Under the pieces are notes generated by a model, which had not been told where the DNA came from, did not search any database, and saw only the letters and a program-made list of their open reading frames with translations. The translations under genes and the position numbers were made by a program. Shown here one piece after another: positions 10,963 to 21,310 of a stretch of 22,500 bases of DNA (position 1 is its first letter; each line of letters opens with the position of its first letter). Source of the stretch: Trachelipus rathkii (taxonomy: Eukaryota; Arthropoda; Malacostraca; Isopoda; Trachelipodidae); assembly GCA_015478945.1 (NCBI GenBank), contig JABUQX010061860.1, positions 2,501-25,000 of the forward strand. Direction: 5' to 3'.

Positions 10963-12159
10963 CTTCAAAAAAGACAAGTTGAGATAATAACAATAGTTGC
11001 TTAACGTAGAGTGGTAATCTTTCGAATGCCCAGCGATCCACGTACCAAGAAATCGTCACCTTTATAATGATTTCATGGGGAGGCCTCACTTATATTTAAA
11101 AGCTTAAAGTAAGACAGCTGTCAGCTCCAGAAGTGTGTGCAAGGCCTAAAGCTCAAGGTTTTGCATTGATCTTAGCAGTCTTCAAACTTTTGAAGCGTAA
11201 CTGAAGCTGTTATAAAAAATAGGACGTAAGTATCACGACACATAAGATCAATCAATTTTAGAATAAGACAGTTTTAATAAAACATGTTTTCTGGCTCATA
11301 GTTAAGAAATTACTTTATTTGTATAAAATCCCACCTTCTAGGTTCCAATCAAACGTATTAAATATCCGTCTCATAAATTCTGATATTTGTTGGAGTAACG
11401 TAGCATTGATTCCTATTTATGCTGCTACTGCATCGATTCTCATTTGTGTCGTTGGCTTGGAGCCTTTTCGGTACTATCGCGGCCATAACTGGCAGGCATT
11501 GTTTTTTGATCCTTTTATTGCCAATAAAAAGGTTACATAGTTTCTATGACCTTCTCTGTATAATAATATGTCCTTTAGTGATTATGCGAATTAAATTCAG
11601 GAAATGTTCACGTTTCTGAAAAAAGAATTCCTTAAAAAGTTTTATATTATAGTACTTAGTTGAAAATTTTAGCTTAAAACTCGTTGAAATAAAGCAAATT
11701 GTTAGTAAGGTTAAAGTTAAAATTTAAAATATTTTTATCTATTTTTTTGTTACTCTTTCGTGCTGATTCTGTTTAGTGATTCAGATGTTGGAACAATGAG
11801 TAAAATCTTTAGATATAAAATACATTTTTATTAGCTCCGAATGTTAGTTAAGTGTGGAGTGTTGAAGAATAAACAGGACTGAAATCGGATACACGGTTGG
11901 AGACAGAAATCGATGAATCGGTAAATTTAGGAGAACCGGAATTGGATAATTGGGCATCGAGTTACACATTTTTTATTTCGGACATTTTTTTTTGTATGCC
12001 CAACTATTTGGGGAAGGACATACAAAATAAAAAATGGTTGGGTATACACGAAAAGGTTTTAAATAAAAGATGTCTACCTCGCCCAATTCATTACCAGAAA
12101 ATTTCACATAGGACTGATGGCTAATATATTATATAGCAAATTTTCACTGACAAAATAAA
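10963..12159. other. Gene-poor stretch, nothing recognised
   Basis: AT-rich sequence between the receptor exon and the TTC repeat. Two short plus-strand ORFs (11319-11540 and 11897-12124) have no family signature, no splice context I can defend and ordinary AT-rich composition. Remaining 5' exons of the receptor would be expected on the minus strand here, but none was recognised. Confidence 0.6.
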
Positions 12160-12161
12160 TT

Positions 12162-12213
12162 TTCTTCTTCTTCTTCTTCTTCTTCTTCTTCTTCTTCTTC
12201 TTCTTCTTCTTCT
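12162..12213 (+). repeat. TTC microsatellite
   Basis: About 17 near-perfect TTC (GAA on the other strand) triplets. Confidence 0.97.
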
Positions 12214-12687
12214 TTTATTCGGAAAATAATTAACTAAAAACAAGCAACTTCTTTCTCCGTATAATATTATTTAGATGAGTGATAAACCTAAAAATTTTAT
12301 TCAATGATTTTGTTTATATATTGGCAGTTGGCATCAACAGTTTGGCACCTAATTGGTATAAATAAGCAAACGTTTAGAGACACAGAAAAACGCTTGATAT
12401 TAAAGTTTTAGAGCTCGCTCAATAATGTTTATTGCTTTTTATTTCATATAGATCGGATGAAAATTTAATGAATTATTTCAAAATTTTAGTTTCGAATATT
12501 TCCCAAAAAATTCCCTTTTTAGCATATTTTTCAGCTTTATTTTAAAGCATATTTAATACCATGATTACAGAGAAGATATATGCATTAAGACAAGTAATGT
12601 GAGCTATTCTCTCCTTGGTCGTGACGTTAATCGAGTACAAGGTAATTCCTGATTTTGGCTCGTCCGTGAGCGCTAAAAGTTATATCT

Positions 12688-12691
<4 letters not shown>

Positions 12692-12719
<28 letters not shown>
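12692..12719 (+). repeat. 28-base poly-A run
   Basis: An uninterrupted A tract. It could be the 3' tail of a retroposed copy, but I found no SINE promoter boxes or recognisable transcript upstream and no target-site duplication. Confidence 0.9.
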
Positions 12720-12723
<4 letters not shown>

Positions 12724-12811
12724 TTCAGATTAATATATAAAAATAATGAATTTTTTATGACAGTTTAAAGGTTGTATCTCTTTAACCACTTGCTCACCAA
12801 CTCAATATTTT

Positions 12812-12893
12812 ACTTTGAGTTACTTATAGTATTTATAGTTACTTAGAGTATGACTTTGAGTTACTTATAGAATTTATAGTTACTTAGAGTACC
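12812..12893 (+). repeat. 41-bp tandem duplication
   Basis: Two adjacent copies starting ACTTTGAGTTACTTATAG (12812 and 12853), differing at one internal base and at the end. Each copy also contains a degenerate TAGTTACTTAGAGTA echo of its own start. Confidence 0.9.
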
Positions 12894-13167
12894 TTTTAAT
12901 GTTATATTTAGACTATGAGCTCCCAAAGATAAAGTGAATGTGGAATGCTGTATATGAAGCTTCAACTGAGATCTAAAGCTATTTAACTCTTTTACAACTC
13001 CTGTAATTTTATTTAATTTTTAATTCCACAACATTCAGCAAAGATATCAATTTCTCGCTACATAATAATAATTATTTTAGTCATTGTTCCAGCATTCTAA
13101 TCGCTATATCAAAAACACTGAAAGTTATAATTTATAGTTTATCAGAAGAGAGGTGAAGAGAGAAAAT

Positions 13168-13227
13168 ATAGATATATATATATAAGAAAGAAAAAGAGAT
13201 ATATATATATATAGTTAAGTTATTACA

Positions 13228-13267
<40 letters not shown>
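13168..13267. repeat. TA microsatellites with short interruptions
   Basis: Four TA runs separated by A/G-rich or ACATA interruptions. Confidence 0.93.
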
Positions 13268-13639
13268 GGCAAGTTTAGAATAGATTAAGGGTTAGAATAT
13301 AATGTGTATATGTCTCCCGCTAAATCATAGTATAAAAATAAACACTTGATAAGTTTGTTCTTCCACATTCCTTGGACAAATCCTTTGACTAAATGATGAT
13401 CAAGTCTGATCTAGTATAACAACAAAAAATATAAAGTATTATTCTTGGAGCATATTCACAATAAAAGAATCTTTAATATTTCCCCAAATTAGAAATAGCC
13501 AACAACTGGTAACAATTCCATATCTTATCGCATAATGAGATATCAATTGAAAACACACGAAAGTATGGTAGTATATTAAATAGTAATAAAGAGGCTAAAT
13601 TGTAAGCAAATAATTATTTACTTAGCTGAAACGCCCTTT

Positions 13640-14400
13640 TTTTTATCATCGGATAGTAGATGAGAAAAAAAAAATCAAAAATATTAAGGACATACGAAGG
13701 CTTGATAAGATGATGTTATAGTTGTGTGGAAGTTGTCGAGAAGAAATGTTAGAGGAACTGAATTTTCGAGTCCTTGAAAACAACTACATTTTTATCTGCC
13801 CTGACTAGAAAGTTGTAGTTGGCTGGACGTCTTTCATAATGAAAATAATGATAAAAGGTGGAGTAATGGACATATGAGTGAATTGGTGGTGAAGTGGCAG
13901 AGGAGGTAGTTATGAAAAATAGAAAAAGAATGGGGGAATGATAAAGTACATTGAGAAGCACCACTATTCATAAGTTTCAAGGATGAACTGTGGGCGTTTA
14001 CAACAGCTGCTACGGAACGACCCGAAAGGAAATCAAAAAGGCCACCGAAAGAAAGAAAAATAGCTAAATACTCAAGTTTAAAAATCAAGGCTTTGTGCCA
14101 CGCTCTATCAAAAGCTTTCGATGTGTCCAAGGCTAGAGCAAAATATTCGCAGAAATGCCGAAGACCATCAGAGGACTAAAAGTCGAGGAGAAGGGAAGAT
14201 CACCAGAAGAGCTCTCCTTACTGAAGTTTTGATCACCAGAAGACCGCTCCTTACTGAAGTTTTGATCACCAGAAGAGCGCTCCTTACTGAAGATTTGATC
14301 ACCAGAAGAGCGCTCCTTACTGAAGTTTTGATCACCAGAAGAGCGCTCCTTACTGAAGTTTTGATCACCAGAAGAGCGCTCTTTACTGAAGTTATCTTCA
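13640..14400 (-). pseudogene. Jockey-like LINE RT fragment 2 (broken)
   Basis: Minus-strand fossil reading from high to low coordinate: SSGDLPFS, then SSDGLRHFCEYFALALDTSKAFDRAWHKAL (14170-14090, RT motif A with its aspartate), then FLSGRSVAAVVNAHSSSLKLMNSGA. A frameshift follows, then SPPIHSYVHYST. The usual YADD active site is YVHY here (codons 13863-13874), so both catalytic aspartates are lost. The decayed tail continues with FKDSKIQFL and, through further shifts, YVLNIFDF. At least two frameshifts. It resembles Jockey-clade elements I associate with crustaceans; that assignment is from memory of the family, not a search. It begins inside the 33-bp tandem array. Confidence 0.85.
14198..14395. 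repeat. 33-bp tandem array, six units
   Basis: Six consecutive units starting GATCACCAGAAGAGCGCTCC at 14198, 14231, 14264, 14297, 14330 and 14363, with one to three differences between units. On the minus strand each unit reads in frame as the 11-residue FSKERSSGDQN. That looks like an amplified version of the F-R-K-x-R-S-T-G-D segment that precedes RT motif A in this LINE family. The period is a multiple of three, so both strands stay open through the array. Confidence 0.95.
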
Positions 14401-14494
14401 TTAGACATTAGTGAGCAAAATGAAAAAGGAAACCTAAAAGAGGGGAACTTAGAGAGCAGCAATGCATGTCATACCCAGTCAGTTGTCTTAAATC

Positions 14495-15200
14495 TGTCAA
14501 ACCTCCACCGCACAAGACTTTCCATGGTCTCAAAGCGCAGAAAAATATTGATTAGTGAGAAAGGAAAGTGTATTAGTAGTTCAACTCGAGTTTTAGGAGC
14601 AATACTGATGATCAGATAAAGAGGATGCTCCAAATTATCGAGAAAATGAAAAATATTTAGTATAGATTCATAAATCTTAGCAAGAATACAGATGAAAGGT
14701 ATAGGTCTATAGTTAGACGGTTCAGAGTTCCTACTTTTCTTCGAGACAAGAATAACATTTGCACTCTCCCGGCATTGAGGAAAGGTGTTTGTATTAAGGA
14801 ATAAAGAGAAAAATATAACGAGGACAGGTGCCAGTTCAGAAGCGCACAACTCAAAACACGAGGATGAATGTCATCTGGGTCGCTTGCCTTGCTAAAGTTC
14901 ATAGACATTATTATCCCAAACCCCTGATCATTTATAATCTTGGTTAAAGACGTGAAACACATTAGTGGAGTAGAAGGAGGATTGCCAAGGTCGTTGAGGG
15001 AAGAATTAGAAAAAATTGACATAGATTTGCTTTTTCAGTAGAATTATTAACGCCAAATCCAACAGAGGGAATAAGAGGGGAAGAGGGGGGGAAAGACATA
15101 TTTGCGATAGTTGTTAGATATTTTTGGCAAGGAGCCAAAAAGAAATTTCAGTAGAACCAACCAAAAAGGTCAGCGAGCTTCCTTTAATGAAACAAACTTT
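14495..15200 (-). pseudogene. Jockey-like LINE RT fragment 1 (broken)
   Basis: Minus-strand fossil reading from high to low coordinate: SLPKISNNYRKYVFPP (about 15140), then FSNSSLNDLGNPPSTP, then SKASDPDDIHPRV (the conserved SKA.GPDGI.PR block). A frameshift near 14850 leads to CASELAPVL, NTNTFPQC, SNYRPIPF and LAKIYESILN. Another shift leads to LSDHQY, KTRVELLIHF and LTNQYFSAL followed by DHGKSCAV near 14510. It lacks motif A and the active site. Its last about 45 codons cover the same part of the protein as the start of fragment 2, so the two fragments overlap in protein space instead of joining end to end. Confidence 0.83.
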
Positions 15201-15487
15201 GTCAGTCGAATAATATCCCTGCAATAATTTCGATCTGAAAGATTAAGGAATAAGTTACCCAACCCTGTTTTAATTAATAGAATAAGTAATATTTGTAATT
15301 TAATTTGTGAATATCATCGTGATGGATTCAGAGGCGAAGTTGGAATTATATTTTATCCTTGTTACATTTCCATTCAACTAACTAACTTAATTAAGCATCA
15401 AAGACCTATCTATATTAGTAAAAACATATCAAGAGTACTTAATATGCAATGATTCCTAGCTGTATAGTTGTAAAAATGAAATTTGAA
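15201..15487. other. Unassigned AT-rich interval
   Basis: No coding, RNA or repeat signal recognised. It may include more 5' sequence of RT fragment 1 too decayed to read. Confidence 0.5.
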
Positions 15488-15712
15488 TCTCTCTCTCTTC
15501 TCTCTCTTCTCTCTCTCTCCTCTTTTTCTCTCTTTTTATATATATATATATATATAATATATATATTTTATATATTTATATTATATATATATATATATAT
15601 TTATTGATATATATATATAGTATTATATAATAATATTATATATATATATTAATATATATATATATATATATATTTTCTATATAGTTATTATATATATATT
15701 ATATATATATAT

Positions 15713-15751
<39 letters not shown>

Positions 15752-16004
15752 TATATATAATATTAGTATATATATATAAATATATATATAATTATATATA
15801 TAAATATATATTAAATTATATATTATTAATTATATTATATTATATATATATATATATTATATATATATATATATTATAATATATATATATATATATTATA
15901 TTATATATAAATATAATATATAATATTATATATATATATATATACTATATTATATATTATATATTATTATATATATATATATATATATTTTATTATAATT
16001 ATAT

Positions 16005-16038
<34 letters not shown>

Positions 16039-16346
16039 TATAATAATTATAATTATATATTAATATATATATATATATATATATTATTAATATTCATATA
16101 TATATATATATTATATAATTTATATATATATATATTTATTATATATATATATTATATATATATATATATTATATATATATATATAATATATATATATATA
16201 TTTTATATATATATTATATATATTATATACTATATATATAATGTATTATATATAGTATATATAATATTATATATATATATAATAATATTATATATATTAA
16301 TATTATATATATAATATATATAAGTATATATATCTATATTAGTTAT

Positions 16347-16394
<48 letters not shown>

Positions 16395-16398
16395 TATA
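15488..16398. repeat. CT run followed by about 860 bp of A/T-only microsatellite
   Basis: CT-rich sequence at 15488-15536, then imperfect TA repeats with ATTATA variants almost without G or C to 16398. The order CT then TA matches the start of the compound repeat at 8161. Confidence 0.96.
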
Positions 16399-16707
16399 GT
16401 AAGTATCAGAACACTTTGACTTCTACAAGTTTTTTCTCAAAAGTAAGAATCTAGGTCTGAAACTTGGAATATAATTTATATATGGGATAAGGACGAAACA
16501 GGGTAAATTTCAAGTCGGTGGGATGTATATAAAGGGGGGTCACCCCCGAGAGCGTAGCCGTACGCCGCGTTTATACCTTTTGGCTTTCCAAACCCGAGAT
16601 TGAGTTAAGCCTAGCGAGAGTTGGGCTCGAGCGTGATGACGTAATCTCGTCGAAGACGAGATTACGTCAGTGGCGCGAAGCGCGCGCATACGCATACACA
16701 TACAAGC
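16399..16707. other. GC-richer hairpin-bearing segment inside the right terminal block
   Basis: No gene recognised. It contains a GGGGGGTCACCCCC foldback near 16535, CG-rich palindromic words near 16672-16686 (GGCGCGAAGCGCGCGC), and the 33-base hairpin at 16637-16669 shared with the left block. Its order relative to the rest of the block differs from the left side. Confidence 0.7.
16637..16669. repeat. Perfect hairpin, 15-bp stem, second copy
   Basis: TGACGTAATCTCGTC, loop GAA, then the exact reverse complement. The stem is identical to that at 7847-7877, extended by one base pair; only the loop differs. Confidence 0.95.
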
Positions 16708-16818
16708 ATTAATTAATTATTATTTATTATTATTATTATTATTTATTGATTTTATTATTTAGTTAAATTATTATTATTATTATTATTTATTATTATTATT
16801 AATATTATTAATTATATT
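16708..16818. repeat. ATT microsatellite
   Basis: Interrupted ATT/ATTT triplets filling the position that the CT/TA/GA repeat holds on the left side. Confidence 0.94.
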
Positions 16819-16827
16819 GCATTACGT

Positions 16828-17395
16828 CGAATGATTCGATTCGAAGGAATCGAAATCTGAGTGAAAAAGATTCCTTAAGGAAATCGTTTTTTTACGCACT
16901 CCGCTCTGTATTTCGCCGCGGTTGTTCTTCGCATCTGTTTTGACTCCCGGACTTTCCGATCGAGCTGCCTGCGACTTTCGAAATCATCGTATCGTGCTTA
17001 AATTTGGAGTGGTTTAGATGATGAGGTAAACCCCTGTATACGAAGTTTTACGACCATGGTTCTCCCGAAGGTACCACCCATAAAAAAAAAATTAATTGAT
17101 CGTATAAGGCTGAAATTTGGTGGGGATTCAGAGTGTAATTTTTAGAAAGAGTTAGTATTGGATTCTGAGGAGTTGGCTTCCGGCACCGGTCTGGAGCCGC
17201 TGCGGAGGCCGAGTAATAATCAGTCGTATAACAACAATGTAGGTGTGCTTATTTATGTTATCGAGTCTGTAGATTTCGAAAATAATGGTTTCAGAACATC
17301 AAAAAAAATAAAACTAAAAATAAATTATAAATAAATAAAATTCTTAATTCTTTTTTATGTTTATAACTTACAAAATTTACGTTTTTACATACCCT
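16828..17395 (-). repeat. Right copy of inverted terminal block
   Basis: Reverse complement of 7390-8160 with divergence. Closest at 17260-17400, where GAGTCTGTAGATTTCGAAAA, ATGGTTTCAGAAC and the TTTATGTTTATAACTTAC region leading into the B array all mirror 7385-7500. Also shared are TTGTTATACGA (as TCGTATAACAACAA near 17223), the CTGAAATTTGG words (17100-17121 and 16986-17007) and AAGGAAATCGTTTTTTTACG. It lacks the TA run and the hairpin present in the left copy. Confidence 0.85.
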
Positions 17396-18650
17396 ATAAT
17401 CAGTAAGATCAGTAAATCAAACCACCATCCACTTACCCTCATTCCATCCGTGATGTATTGATCTATTGATTAAGGTCAAATTTTTAACTAAAATTGTCGT
17501 GTTACATACCCTTAAGCAGTAAATCAAACCACCATTCAACCCCTTTAATCCAAACCCACCACCATTCTGTAAAATTTGTGATTCTATGATCTATTGATTC
17601 AAGTCATATTTTACTAAAATTGTCATGTTTTACACTAAAACAGTAAATCAGTAATCAAACCACCATCCAACCCCCTCCCGCACTCTGTCCAGTCTTGATC
17701 TATTGATCTATTGATCGTATTGATTAAGGTCACATTTTTTACTAAAATTGTCAATGTTTTACATACCCTAAATCAGTAAATCAGTAAATCAACCACCATC
17801 CAACCATCCATTCGACACCTCCTGTCCAGTTGTGATCTATTGACCTATTGATCTATTGATTAGTCATATTTTTTAGAAAAATTGTCATGTTTTACATACC
17901 TAAATAGTAAATCAGAAATCAAACCACCGTCAACTACCATCCGATCCATACCCTCCTACCCTTTTGTGATCTATTGATCTATTGATCTATTGATTCAGGT
18001 CATATTTTTTACTAAAATTGTCATGTTTTACGTACTTAAATCAGTAGTAGTAAATCAAACCAGACCGTCCAACTACATCCGACCACCCTCCTGTCCAGTT
18101 GTGATCTATTGACATATTGATCTATTGATTCAATCATATTTTTTCTAAAATTGATATGTTTTTACATACCCTTAAATAGTAAATAGTAAATCAATAACCA
18201 CCGCCTACCATCCGACACTCCTCCTGTACAGTTGTGATCTATTGATCTATGATCTATTGATTCAGGTCATATTTTTTTTACTAAATTGTCATGTTTTACA
18301 TACCTAAATAAGTAAATAGTAATCAAACACATTCATCACCATCCGACCACCTCCTGTATTGTGATCTATTGATCTATTGATTCAGGTCATATTTTTATAA
18401 ATTGTACAGTGTTTTACATACTAAATCAGTAATCAGTAATTCACACCGTCCAAACTACATCCGACCAACCTCCTGTCAGTTGTGATCTATTGGATCTATG
18501 AATCTATTGATTAGGTCATATTTTTTACTAAATTGTCATGTTTTACATACCTAAATCAGTAAAATCAGTAAATCAGACCATCAACCCCTCCCCACCTCCT
18601 GTCCAATCTTGATCTATTGATCTATTGATCTATTGATTCAGTACATTTCG
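17395..18650 (-). repeat. B satellite array, inverted, about 10 units
   Basis: The same unit as 6780-7390 in reverse complement: TGATCTATTGATCTATTGAT, CATATTTTTTACTAAAATTG, CATGTTTTACATACCCTAAA, CAGTAAATCAGTAAATCAAA, then C-rich CACCATCCAACC. Repeats of TGATCTATTG begin near 17450, 17580, 17695, 17835, 17970, 18100, 18230, 18360, 18480 and 18610. Many units carry single-base deletions relative to the clean copies at 21700-22500. Confidence 0.9.
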
Positions 18651-19075
18651 CGTATAATTTTGGGATAAACATACATAAATCAAGTTCTTTTACAAAGATC
18701 ACAATCATATATGTTGAGTAATTCAAAGTTTCCACATTAATAAGGCTAACATAACATCATCTGAACTATGGATATAACCCACAACGACAAACTTAACACA
18801 TCTTAAACATGAATAAACTGTAAACGTTAAAGTTCCCCACTTAACAGCAGTGAAGTAACTAAACAATAGCATACAATGACACCTACTTACACTTTTTCTT
18901 ACATATCACTGATATTTTTACATTAACATTGTAATATTAACAAATTTACCACAACCATGTGTAATTATCACACAGATCAATGAGTATACCTCTAATGTAA
19001 CAAAGTTTTCACATTTAATAAGATTAACTTAACGTCATCTGAACTATGAATATAACCACAACCGACAACTTAATT
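18650..19075 (-). repeat. A-family segment, inverted, truncated
   Basis: Reverse complement of about 20910-21320. For example ACACATGGTTTTGTGG, CTTCACTGCTGTTAAGTGG and TTCATGTTTAAGATGTGTTA all have inverted partners here. It is much shorter than the other A arms and ends abruptly near 19075. Confidence 0.86.
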
Positions 19076-21310
19076 CATACGCGATGTATGTTAGGTTTGC
19101 ATTTGTACATTATATTCTTAGTTCGGTTATGATATGTTGGTTTTTGACGCTAAATAGCTTTGTGTGCGTTAAGCTATATTTCGGTAGGTCGTAAATTAAG
19201 AAATTTATTTTATGTTTATGTTTATCAAAATGATACTCGAAATATGATTAATCAATAGTTCAATAGATCATAGGCGAATGGATGGGTAGGGGATTGCTGA
19301 CGGGAGGTTTGGTTTACTGATTTACTGCCTTAAAATCAGTAATTAAGCTTTACTGTGATATTTTATTCAAAGAACTTATTTTTTTTTATGCTATGTCAGG
19401 ATAAAATTTTGTTATTTTTATGTTATGGTTTAGTTAAAACTTTGTTGTCTTTGCAATTATTCGTTGGGATTGATGTATATTTAGATAACGAGGATGATTG
19501 GATTTTTGTTAAAATTATTATGAAGTTGATGTTAAATTCGGAACGTTAGCATTTGGTTCGTTGTTCAGTATGATGACTAGACAGGGTTATACTAATTTTT
19601 TTGTTAAAATTTACGATGGTTAATGTAAGATTAACAATGATATGTTAGAGATATGCTTGAAAAAAAGTGGGAATAGGTTACGTTGTTCGAAGTGTTAGGT
19701 ACTTTACCGTTGTTAAGTGCGGAACTTTGTAATGTTAGTAGTTTATTAGTACGTATGGTGTTGTTAGTTTTGTCGTTGTACATGTATATTCTTAGTTCAG
19801 GTTATGTTAAGTTAGCTATATTAATGTAAAAAAACTTTGTTACGTTAGGCATATATTCTGATGGTTTAGTAATATAAAATATTTTTGTGTTATGTAGTCG
19901 AATGATAACTCGAAATATACATTAAGTCAATAGATTCATAGGATCAAAAAGGGTCTGAACAGGAATGTAGGAGGGCGGGCGGGGACGGGTGGTTTGAATT
20001 TACTGATTTACTGATTTTTTACTGCTTTAATTTCGTAAAGTATTACTTTACCATGATAATTTTTATTCAAAGAACTTTGTTTTATGTTATGTTTAGGGAA
20101 TAACTTTATGTTTTACAGTTATCCGTCAGTTTGTATTATAATTGAGTACATGGTTATGGATAAATTTTTTGTCAATGATGTTTACCGTGTCTTTGTAGAT
20201 TATGCGTTAATATGGTTAGAGATATGCCTGAAAAGTATGAATAGGTTTACGTTTGCTGCAATGTGCTACTTTACTGGTTTAAGTGCTGGAACTTTGTTAA
20301 TGTTAACAATTTATTCGGTGTGTATTTTGTTGGTTTGTCGTTGTACATTTATTTTCTTAGTTCATATGATGCTAGGTTAGTTTTTATTGTGATGTGGAAA
20401 TTTATCACGTTAGAATAAATTCGTTGATCAGTTTGTAATCGGTCAAGGTTTATGATACATTTTTTTTTGTTAATGTACTGTTCAGTATAAATTAACATTA
20501 TGATGTTAGAGATATGCTTGAAAAAGTAAGATAAGGTTACGTTTTTGCATGCAATGTTAGTTATTTACTGGTGTTAAGTGTGAACTTTGTTAATGGTTGA
20601 CTGCTTTATTCGGTAATAAGGTTTGTCGGTTTGTGTTGGTACATTATAGATGCGGTAGTTTTCTTTGATTGGCTGATGTTTGCTTTATTGATTGTGTAAA
20701 ACTTTGTTACGTTTAGATATACTCATTGATCTGTATGATAATACACACGGTTGTGGTAAATTTTTGTTAAATGTTCTATGTTAATGTAAAAATATTAGTG
20801 TATGTTGAAGCAAAGTGCGCATAGGTTGGTCTTTGTAATGTTTGTTAGTTACTTCACTGCTTTCCAAGTGTGGAACTTTGTTAATGTTGACTGCTTATTC
20901 ATGTTTAAGATGTGTTAAGTCTTGTCGTTGTGGGTTATATTCCATTAGTTAGATGATTTTAAGTTAATCTTTATTAATGTTGGAAAACTTTGTTACATAG
21001 AGTAATACTCATTGTCTGTATGATAATTACACATGGTTTTGTGGTAATTTTTTGTTAAAGTTACTATGTTATGTAATATGTTAGAGATATGCTTTAGAAA
21101 GTGTGAATAGGTTGCGTCCTTGTATGGATGTTACTTCACTGCTGTTAAGTGGGGAACTTTGTTAACGTTACAGTTATTCATGTTTAAGATGTGTTAGGTT
21201 TGTCGTTGTGGGTTATATTCATAGTTTAGAGATGATGCTCAGTAAGCTTTATTAATGTGGAATCTTTGTTACGTCAACATATATTGTTTGATCTTTTGTA
21301 TCAAGAAACT
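19076..21310 (+). repeat. A-family arm, direct copy of 3660-6760
   Basis: Starts with TTAATTCATACGCG near 19071 followed by TATGTTAGGT, the same sequence found at 3661 in the first right arm. It then follows that arm in order through the G-rich patches and into the B array. Repeated anchor words (ACGTTAG then ATA-TTCGTTGATC) are spaced 299, 284 and 277 bp at 20408, 20707, 20991 and 21268. The ORFs at 19355-19549 and 20084-20380 are AT-rich readings of the repeat, not genes. Confidence 0.87.
19973..19989 (+). other. Canonical G-quadruplex motif in A repeat
   Basis: GGG-C-GGG-C-GGGG-AC-GGG: four runs of at least three G with 1-2 base loops. The homologous patch in the left palindrome arm is C-rich on the plus strand at 707-745. 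Confidence 0.8.

Larger units (their letters stand above)
12214..13639. other. Non-coding interval with small repeats
   Basis: No gene recognised. It contains a 28-base A run, a 41-bp tandem duplication and TA microsatellites, listed separately. The remainder is plain AT-rich sequence. Confidence 0.6.

Noticed and set aside
11319..12124. Short plus-strand ORFs (11319-11540, 11419-11619, 11897-12124)
   Set aside because: No motif, no codon or splice support; lengths are expected by chance in this composition.
12692..12719. SINE with poly-A tail
   Set aside because: No tRNA-like A/B boxes upstream and no target-site duplication could be found.
14198..14395. CRISPR-like 33-bp repeats
   Set aside because: Units are directly abutting with no spacers and translate to an RT-derived peptide.
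17395..18650. CRISPR array
   Set aside because: Repeat units are over 100 bp, the whole unit is repeated with no unique spacers, and the context is eukaryotic.
20084..20380. 98-codon ORF that looks hydrophobic, membrane-like
   Set aside because: T-rich satellite sequence gives hydrophobic codons by composition; the homologous A copies are not open.
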